37,825 nucleotides of DNA from Verrucomicrobiia bacterium (GTDB lineage Bacteria; Verrucomicrobiota; Verrucomicrobiia; Verrucomicrobiales; DEV007), in contig JAGRPB010000035.1 of the NCBI GenBank assembly GCA_020439945.1, positions 1 through 37,825 on the forward strand, in the 5' to 3' direction. The notes below the pieces were generated by a model. It did not search any database, was not told the origin of the DNA, and worked only from the letters and a program-made list of their open reading frames with translations. The position numbers and the translations under genes were made by a program. Shown one piece after another: positions 32,783 through 37,825 of this stretch. How positions within the stretch are numbered: the first letter of the stretch is position 1; every line of letters begins with the position of its first letter.

Positions 32783-33820
32783 CTACTTCTGTTTCAGCAG
32801 CGCCTCGAGACGCTTCTGGTAGAGATCCACATCCTTCACGGTTTCGGAAATTTCCAACGGACGCCCCACCAGGATGCCGGCGTGGTATTTGAACGAGTTG
32901 AGGTAACCCGACACCGATTTGTCGATCACCACCTTGTGGTAATTGGTCGAGGCATGCATGAACCGCGTCACCCCGTCGTCGGTGCGGATGGCCATGCCGA
33001 CGTGGGAGCAGAAACCGCCCTGCTGATTGGTGACGATGCCGATGATGTCGCCGTCCTGAAGCTTGTCCTCGATCGCGGCGACCTTGTCCTTGGGCAGGTA
33101 ATAGACCGGCATCGACGCGACGTAGGTCTCCCAGTTTTTCATCGGGCCGCGTAATTCGGGATTCTCGCGGAGGTAGCGGTAGCTTTTCCACAGCACGGTC
33201 ATCTCCTGGATCTTGCGACCGGTGATTCGCTGGACACCGGGAAAGGTGCGCGTGATATCGTCGATGGTGCCCCGAGCGTCGTTCTCGAAATACCACTCCG
33301 CCAGGTAGTGAATCCGCTCCAGGTATTCGCCGGAGCACTTGCCGCCACGATATCGGGTCAGCTGAATCTGATCGAGCAGGTCATCCGGCTGATAGCTCGG
33401 TTTTTCGAAAGCAATCATGCGGGCGAAGCCGAGACAGATCTCGAAAAAGGTCCAGCAATCGACGCCATCGAAATTGGCCGAGGGCGATTCGATGTGATCG
33501 TCGATTTCCAGGGTGAACCCTTCGTAGGGCGTGTGGTGCAACTCGCGGGCGACTTTGACCATGCGCTCGCCGATCGGGAGGGCGCGCCAATTTTCCTCGA
33601 TCGCCTTCGCCACGATGCCGTCGAACTTCTTTTCGCCGACAAAGGTCTTGTCGAGCGGCAGCGGTTTCTCCGTCGAACGAGCAATGGCGGCTTTGTCCTC
33701 GGCGCGAACCAGGGCGGGCCGTGCCAGGCAACCCGCGACCAGTCCCAGCATGACCACGGTGGAGAGAATGCGGCGAATCGCGCGGGCGGCGGGGGGAATT
33801 TCGGAAGCGATTCGAATCAT
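32783..33820 (-). CDS. DUF1460 lipoprotein, amidase-like NlpC/P60 fold
   Basis: From the ATG at 33820 the product is 345 aa. The leader ends in a perfect lipobox, LVAGC (Cys31), so the mature protein is lipid-anchored. DUF1460 proteins have a papain/NlpC-P60-like fold and are predicted N-acetylmuramoyl-L-alanine amidases on peptidoglycan. The catalytic Cys fits Cys122 in VDCWTFFEICLGFA and the His fits His273 in FCSHVGMAI. The in-frame extension up to 33943 lies across the divergent MauE-like gene and its upstream region and is unlikely to be coding. It is followed directly by a small membrane-protein gene. Confidence 0.88.
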   Translation of the reverse strand: MIRIASEIPPAARAIRRILSTVVMLGLVAGCLARPALVRAEDKAAIARSTEKPLPLDKTFVGEKKFDGIVAKAIEENWRALPIGERMVKVARELHHTPYEGFTLEIDDHIESPSANFDGVDCWTFFEICLGFARMIAFEKPSYQPDDLLDQIQLTRYRGGKCSGEYLERIHYLAEWYFENDARGTIDDITRTFPGVQRITGRKIQEMTVLWKSYRYLRENPELRGPMKNWETYVASMPVYYLPKDKVAAIEDKLQDGDIIGIVTNQQGGFCSHVGMAIRTDDGVTRFMHASTNYHKVVIDKSVSGYLNSFKYHAGILVGRPLEISETVKDVDLYQKRLEALLKQK

Positions 33821-33923
33821 CGACCTACGATAATGGCAAGCCTGTCCGAATGCGAACCCGTGATACGGCCACCACTGGAAAACCTCGCCTCCCCATGCCA
33901 GACTCAAGGCCTTCACCCGATCG

Positions 33924-34370
33924 ATGAATACCGCCGCCACCATCCTTCGAATCCTCTACGGCCTGCTCTGGTTCTGGGCGGGCGCGGCGAAATTCATGGA
34001 TCCGACCGCGTTCTCGCTCGCTATCCGCAACTTCCGCCTCGTCGAGGATCCCTGGGTGGCGGCGCTCGCGCTTTTTCTTCCACCCCTGGAAATGGTGGCG
34101 GCACTCGCGGTAATCTTTCACCGGGGCGCCCGGGGCGGACTGGCGATTCTCTGGATCGCGCTCTTCGTTTTCACCCTCGCCATCGGCATCTCCTGGGCTC
34201 GCGGTCTGGATATCGAATGCGGCTGCTTCGGACTGAGCGGCAGCACCATCAACTACCCCATCAAGCTCGCCCAGAATCTCGCCCTCCTCGCCGTCGGCGG
34301 CTGGCTGTTTTTCAGGACGGCTCGGCCGCCGAAGATGGAAGTGGGGAGATGGGGAAAGATTAAGTCGTAA
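33924..34370 (+). CDS. MauE/DoxX-like integral membrane protein
   Basis: The 148-aa protein has four predicted membrane helices (about 5-22, 43-62, 70-90 and 112-130). WFWAGAAKFMDP near the start and IECGCFGLSG (CxC) in the third loop are typical of MauE/DoxX-family proteins. MauE-type proteins are linked to disulfide or quinone redox chemistry at the membrane. The substrate is unknown here. The C-terminal residues run into a long inverted repeat. It is divergent from the DUF1460 gene and convergent with the amidase gene. Confidence 0.85.
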   Translation: MNTAATILRILYGLLWFWAGAAKFMDPTAFSLAIRNFRLVEDPWVAALALFLPPLEMVAALAVIFHRGARGGLAILWIALFVFTLAIGISWARGLDIECGCFGLSGSTINYPIKLAQNLALLAVGGWLFFRTARPPKMEVGRWGKIKS

Positions 34371-34420
34371 TCGAAATCCCATCTTCGATCTCCGATCTTC
34401 CATCTTCGACGGCGGAGCCG
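34318..34420. repeat. 24-bp inverted repeat with ATCTTC low-complexity core between convergent genes
   Basis: cggctcggccgccgaagatggaag region (34318-34341) is the reverse complement of 34397-34420 with two mismatches; the arms are 55 bp apart. The interior and right arm contain several imperfect ATCTTC/ATCTCC units (34381-34408). The element overlaps the end of the MauE-like gene and stops just before the amidase stop, so it could fold as a hairpin at the ends of both transcripts. Confidence 0.65.
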
Positions 34421-34423
34421 CCT

Positions 34424-35131
34424 TCAACGATATCGGAGGATTCCTTCGACGATCTCTTCGGCGAGCACCTGGCGGAACCAACTCGATGCGCAGCGCTGAC
34501 ATTCCCAGCGATTGGAGATGAAACCGCACTCGACCAGCACGGCCACGCCTTTCGTTTCCCGAAGCACTTTCAGGCGCGCCGGTTTCACCCCGCGATTCCG
34601 GGTTTTGATACGATTTCCCAACTCGGACTGCACATAGGTGGCCAGCACCCGCCCCTCGGTGCTGCCGGGATAGTAGAAGGTCTCGATCCCCTTGATGCTG
34701 CGATCCCGGTGGGCGTTGAAATGAACGCTCAGGAAAAGCGTGTTCGGTGTCTTGTTGGCGACGGCGGCCCGATCCACCAGTTCCACATAGATGTCGGTCG
34801 AGCGGGTTAACTTGGCGTCGATGCCCTTTCCTTCGAGCACCTTCTGAATCCGTTTCGCCAGGTCGAGCGTCAGCGTTTTCTCGGCCACGCCGTACCATTT
34901 TGACCCGTTGTCTTTCCCGCCATGGCCCGGATCGATGACGACGCGTTCAAATTTCTGCGCCTGGACCGACCCCGCCAGGGCCCACAGGAGCAGCATCCCG
35001 CCCACCAACCGGAAAAGCGGGATCGCTCGGCGCGGGAATCGGAGAAATTCGGACGGAAACACGGGCGGTTGAGGGAAAATATACGGGCCAAATACCAACG
35101 TGCCGTCTCCGGCTCGTCCACAATGACGCAA
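34424..35131 (-). CDS. N-acetylmuramoyl-L-alanine amidase (Amidase_3, AmiC-like)
   Basis: The Zn-dependent amidase domain covers most of the protein: VVIDPGHGGKDNG (first Zn His), a later Glu position, SVHFNAH (second His) and AVLVECGFISN (catalytic Glu). Such enzymes cut the lactyl-peptide bond of peptidoglycan in the periplasm during cell separation. The reported 235 aa begin at a TTG. The true start is uncertain: the ATG at 34996 would leave a signal peptide without its basic start (MLLLWALAGSVQAQ), while the upstream part RFPRRAIPLFRLVGG supplies one. The gene diverges from hppA. Confidence 0.9.
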   Translation of the reverse strand: MRHCGRAGDGTLVFGPYIFPQPPVFPSEFLRFPRRAIPLFRLVGGMLLLWALAGSVQAQKFERVVIDPGHGGKDNGSKWYGVAEKTLTLDLAKRIQKVLEGKGIDAKLTRSTDIYVELVDRAAVANKTPNTLFLSVHFNAHRDRSIKGIETFYYPGSTEGRVLATYVQSELGNRIKTRNRGVKPARLKVLRETKGVAVLVECGFISNRWECQRCASSWFRQVLAEEIVEGILRYR

Positions 35132-35324
35132 ATTCGGGCCAACATACGGAATTATTAGCTTTTCCGAAATATTTTTCTGCGTTAAACAGGTCTCCTGCCA
35201 AAAACGCCCTTTTTCGCGGTGATCCGGCCTGTAAGCGGCAAAATTACGTGATCGAAGGCTTGCCTTTTGGCGGTTTTCACCCCATCACAAGCGTTCCCCC
35301 CAAAAAACCTGACCTCACGCATTC

Positions 35325-37523
35325 ATGACAACCCTGATTTTCCTGATTCCGCTGTTCGGCGTCCTCGCGCTCGGCTTCACCTTCTGGCGCTCCGCCTGGG
35401 TGGGCAAGCAGGATCCGGGCACTGAAAAAATGGTTCGCATCGCCGACAATATCGCGGTTGGCGCCATGGCCTTCCTGAGGGCCGAATACAAGGTGCTCGG
35501 TATCTTCGTCGCCTGCATCGCGGTGCTGCTCGCCTTCGGCGGATTCGCCAATGAAAACTCCCACCCGCTGGTCGCCGTTTCATTCATCGTGGGCGCCTTC
35601 TGTTCCGCCTTCGCCGGTTTCATCGGAATGCGTGTCGCCACCAAGGCCAACGTCCGCACCACCAACGGCGCCCGCACCAGCCTCGGTGAGGGGCTAAAGA
35701 TCGCCTTCGCCGGCGGTTCCGTGATGGGCATGGGCGTCGTCGGACTCGGCGTGCTCGGCCTGGGCACGCTGCTCGCCATTTTCAGCGGCGCGATCGGCAC
35801 CGACGCCGCGGGCATCGGCAAGGTCATGACCATCATCACCGGCTTCTCGTTCGGCGCGTCCTCGATCGCCCTCTTCGCCCGCGTCGGCGGCGGTATCTAC
35901 ACCAAGGCGGCCGATGTCGGCGCCGACCTGGTCGGCAAAGTCGAGGCCGGCATTCCCGAAGATCACCCGCTCAACCCCGCCACCATCGCGGACAATGTCG
36001 GTGACAACGTCGGTGACGTGGCCGGCATGGGCGCCGACCTTTTCGAATCCTATGTCGGCTCCATCATCGGCACCATGGTGCTCGGCGCGGTCTTCATGGG
36101 ACTGAACGAATTCGCCGAACTGCCTCTTGGCGGCGTTCTCCTGCCGCTGATGCTCGCGGGGCTCGGCATCGTGGCCTCCATCATCGGCAGTTTCCTGGTC
36201 CGCGTGAAGGAAGGCGGCAGCCCGCACCGCGCGCTCAATACCGGGGAAATCACCGCCGGCATCATTCTGCTCGTCGGCACTTTCATCCTCGTCGGCCAGA
36301 TGCTGCCGGAGAAATGGACCATGGCCGACGGCCAGGAATACACCTCCATGGGCGTCTTCGGCGCCATCGCCCTCGGTCTGCTGGCCGGGATCGCCATCGG
36401 CTACATCACCGAACACTACACCGGCACGGGCACCAAGCCCGTCATCAGCATCGTCCGCCAATCTGTCACCGGCTCGGCGACCAACATCATCTCCGGCCTC
36501 GGCGTGGGTATGATGTCCACCGCGCTCCCCATCCTGGTGCTCGCCTTCGCCATTCTCGCTTCCTATCACCTCGCCGGTCTCTATGGAATCGCCATTGCCG
36601 CCGTCGGCATGCTCTCCAATACCGGTATCCAGCTGGCCGTCGATGCCTACGGCCCGATCTCCGACAATGCCGGGGGTATCGCCGAGATGTCCGAACTGCC
36701 ACCGGAAGTCCGTCAGCGCACCGACAAGCTCGACGCCGTCGGCAACACCACCGCCGCCATCGGCAAAGGCTTCGCCATCGGTTCCGCCGCCCTCACCGCC
36801 CTGGCGCTCTTCGCAGCATTCAAGACCACCTGGGAGCAAACTCACGGCGTCAAGCTGACCATCGAGGTCACCGATCCCAAGGTCGTCGCCGCGCTTTTCG
36901 TCGGCGGCATGCTGCCCTTCCTTTTCTCCGCGCTCGCCATGGAAGCGGTGGGCCGCGCCGCCATGTCGATGATCGAGGAAGTGCGCCGCCAGTTCCGTGA
37001 GATTCCCGGACTCAAGGCCGGTCTCGACGCTATGAACCGCAACGAGGGCAAGGAACACGACGAGTGGTCCGACGACGACCGCAAGATCTTCGACAACGCC
37101 CTTGGAGAAGCCGAGTATGACACCTGCGTCGCCATCTCGACCAAGGCCGCCATCCGCGAAATGATCAAGCCCGGCATCCTCGCCGTGGCCGCGCCCGTGA
37201 TTGTCGGCTTCGGCGGCAATCTCTTCGGCGAAGGCTCCGGTGCCCAGATGCTCGGCGGTCTGCTCGCCGGCGTGACTGTCACCGGCGTGCTCATGGCCCT
37301 GTTCCAGTCCAACTCCGGTGGTGCCTGGGACAACGCCAAGAAGATGATCGAGGAAGGCTACGAAGTGAACGGCCAGAAACTGGTCAAAGGTTCCGAAGCC
37401 CACAAGGCCGCCGTCGTCGGCGACACCGTGGGCGATCCCTTCAAGGACACCTCCGGCCCCTCGCTGAATATTCTGCTCAAGCTGATGAGCGTCGTCGCGC
37501 TGGTGATCGCCTCGCTCATCTGA
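35325..37523 (+). CDS. hppA: Membrane-bound ion-translocating pyrophosphatase, K+-dependent
   Basis: The 732-aa protein has about 16 membrane helices and uses pyrophosphate hydrolysis to pump H+ or Na+ across the membrane. Signature sequences include [20 protein letters not shown] (188-207), [20 protein letters not shown] (223-242) and the final [17 protein letters not shown]. Ala477 and Gly480 in [10 protein letters not shown] (473-482) mark the K+-dependent subfamily; K+-independent enzymes have Lys and Thr there. Glu241 lies three residues after Asp238, the place of Thermotoga Glu246, as in Na+-pumping types, so Na+ transport is plausible but not shown. Start ATG at 35325. A terminator follows 61 bp after the stop. 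Confidence 0.97.
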   Translation: MTTLIFLIPLFGVLALGFTFWRSAWVGKQDPGTEKMVRIADNIAVGAMAFLRAEYKVLGIFVACIAVLLAFGGFANENSHPLVAVSFIVGAFCSAFAGFIGMRVATKANVRTTNGARTSLGEGLKIAFAGGSVMGMGVVGLGVLGLGTLLAIFSGAIGTDAAGIGKVMTIITGFSFGASSIALFARVGGGIYTKAADVGADLVGKVEAGIPEDHPLNPATIADNVGDNVGDVAGMGADLFESYVGSIIGTMVLGAVFMGLNEFAELPLGGVLLPLMLAGLGIVASIIGSFLVRVKEGGSPHRALNTGEITAGIILLVGTFILVGQMLPEKWTMADGQEYTSMGVFGAIALGLLAGIAIGYITEHYTGTGTKPVISIVRQSVTGSATNIISGLGVGMMSTALPILVLAFAILASYHLAGLYGIAIAAVGMLSNTGIQLAVDAYGPISDNAGGIAEMSELPPEVRQRTDKLDAVGNTTAAIGKGFAIGSAALTALALFAAFKTTWEQTHGVKLTIEVTDPKVVAALFVGGMLPFLFSALAMEAVGRAAMSMIEEVRRQFREIPGLKAGLDAMNRNEGKEHDEWSDDDRKIFDNALGEAEYDTCVAISTKAAIREMIKPGILAVAAPVIVGFGGNLFGEGSGAQMLGGLLAGVTVTGVLMALFQSNSGGAWDNAKKMIEEGYEVNGQKLVKGSEAHKAAVVGDTVGDPFKDTSGPSLNILLKLMSVVALVIASLI

Positions 37524-37825
37524 GTTGAGAAGGCACCCGCGCTGGCCAAGCCAGCCACTATTGACAGTTCAAAAAAATTCCCGGGGGCGAAGCTAACAAG
37601 CTTCGCCCTCATTTTTTTCAGCGTTTTCAGTTGAGGCGTTGCCGCACCTGCCGAACCTCAGAAGGGGGATTGGGGAAAGTGATCGTTCCAATTCTCAGGG
37701 TGTCCCCTTGTCATTCCGAGAAAGAGAATCCGCTGCGCGGATAGAAGCGGGATCAAAGAACACCTTGGAAATCTCAAGACAGACCATTTTTCAGAAGCGA
37801 CTCATGTAGCGGAATTCGTGAGAAT
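37524..37825. other. Gene-free end of window
   Basis: After the hppA stop there is a short palindrome (gctggccaagccagc, about 37540-37554), the terminator, and about 205 bp with a small palindrome (atccgctgcgcggat). I see no gene; any following gene starts beyond the window. Confidence 0.6.
37585..37618 (+). terminator. Rho-independent terminator after hppA
   Basis: gggcgaagct (37585-37594) pairs with agcttcgccc (37599-37608) around a 4-nt loop, followed by tca and a seven-T tract (37612-37618). An A run (37571-37577) upstream could make it work weakly in the other direction. Confidence 0.92.

Noticed and set aside
32457..33338. 293-aa minus-strand ORF across the small membrane protein and DUF1460 genes
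   Set aside because: Wrong frame relative to the DUF1460 catalytic motifs; Arg/His/Pro-rich shadow.
33825..34898. 357-aa minus-strand ORF across the MauE-like and amidase genes
   Set aside because: Overlaps both conserved genes in other frames and runs through the ATCTTC repeat; not protein-like.
35694..37403. 569-aa antisense ORF over hppA
   Set aside because: Asp/Gly/His-rich low-complexity translation antisense to a clearly conserved gene; a by-product of GC-rich codon bias.
1..37825. CRISPR array, tRNA, rRNA, prophage or integrase genes
   Set aside because: No regularly spaced repeats, cloverleaf-like sequences or phage/recombinase motifs were seen on reading; small structured RNAs cannot be excluded by eye.

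Overview
The window looks like chromosomal DNA of a free-living member of the PVC superphylum, most likely a verrucomicrobium. Three things point that way. There is a DUF1501 plus DUF1549/DUF1553 gene pair, typical of Planctomycetes and Verrucomicrobia. The soluble pyrophosphatase carries PWHG, TYCGD and HYFLTYK segments that, from memory, match chlamydial Ppa. The type IV pilus (T4P) cluster is organised unusually, with several parts I cannot name. Genes are GC-rich, while several intergenic regions are sharply AT-rich. Few genes have a recognisable Shine-Dalgarno sequence. I see no rRNA, tRNA, CRISPR array, prophage or transposase gene.

Layout. Positions 118-3380 (minus) hold the translationally coupled DUF1501 / DUF1549-DUF1553 pair. 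Positions 3528-6557 hold small housekeeping or envelope genes: a 67-aa protein, a LysM protein, an acidic Ala-rich protein, a TPR protein and soluble inorganic pyrophosphatase. Positions 6697-19001 (minus) are a T4P / type II secretion-like locus. In transcription order it encodes a PilT-family ATPase, a pilin, a GspL-like protein that joins the PilM and PilN roles, PilO-like and PilP-like proteins, a secretin, an unknown 243-aa protein coupled to the assembly ATPase, PilB, PilC, an unknown membrane protein and a pseudopilin. Positions 22201-25219 (minus) are a second pilus operon with PilV-, PilW- and PilX/GspK-like minor pilins. Between the two lies an ABC-2 exporter (ATPase, permease) whose last gene encodes a membrane-anchored protein very rich in His, Asp and Cys.

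On the plus strand, 25398-26657 is a secreted beta-helix (NosD-like fold) protein. Positions 27161-29752 hold three consecutive secreted proteins of unknown function that end at a clear terminator. From 30 kb on there is a Nudix protein, a secreted SHD1-like protein, a Tat-exported sugar-isomerase-like TIM barrel, a DUF1460 lipoprotein with a small membrane protein, a MauE/DoxX-like protein, an N-acetylmuramoyl-L-alanine amidase and a K+-dependent membrane pyrophosphatase (hppA).

How it fits together. The two minus-strand pilus operons plausibly build one T4P machine: core, retraction ATPase, major pilin and a very large tip pilin. A prepilin peptidase is not in the window. AT-rich elements sharing the core ATAATTTT, two of them an identical 16-mer, lie upstream of the retraction-ATPase gene, the secretin, the ABC operon, the minor-pilin and beta-helix genes, and the secreted trio. 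I suggest, as inference, that these units are co-regulated. Three copies of a short REP-like repeat (AACAGGGTC core) are scattered at about 3.5, 21.3 and 30.6 kb.
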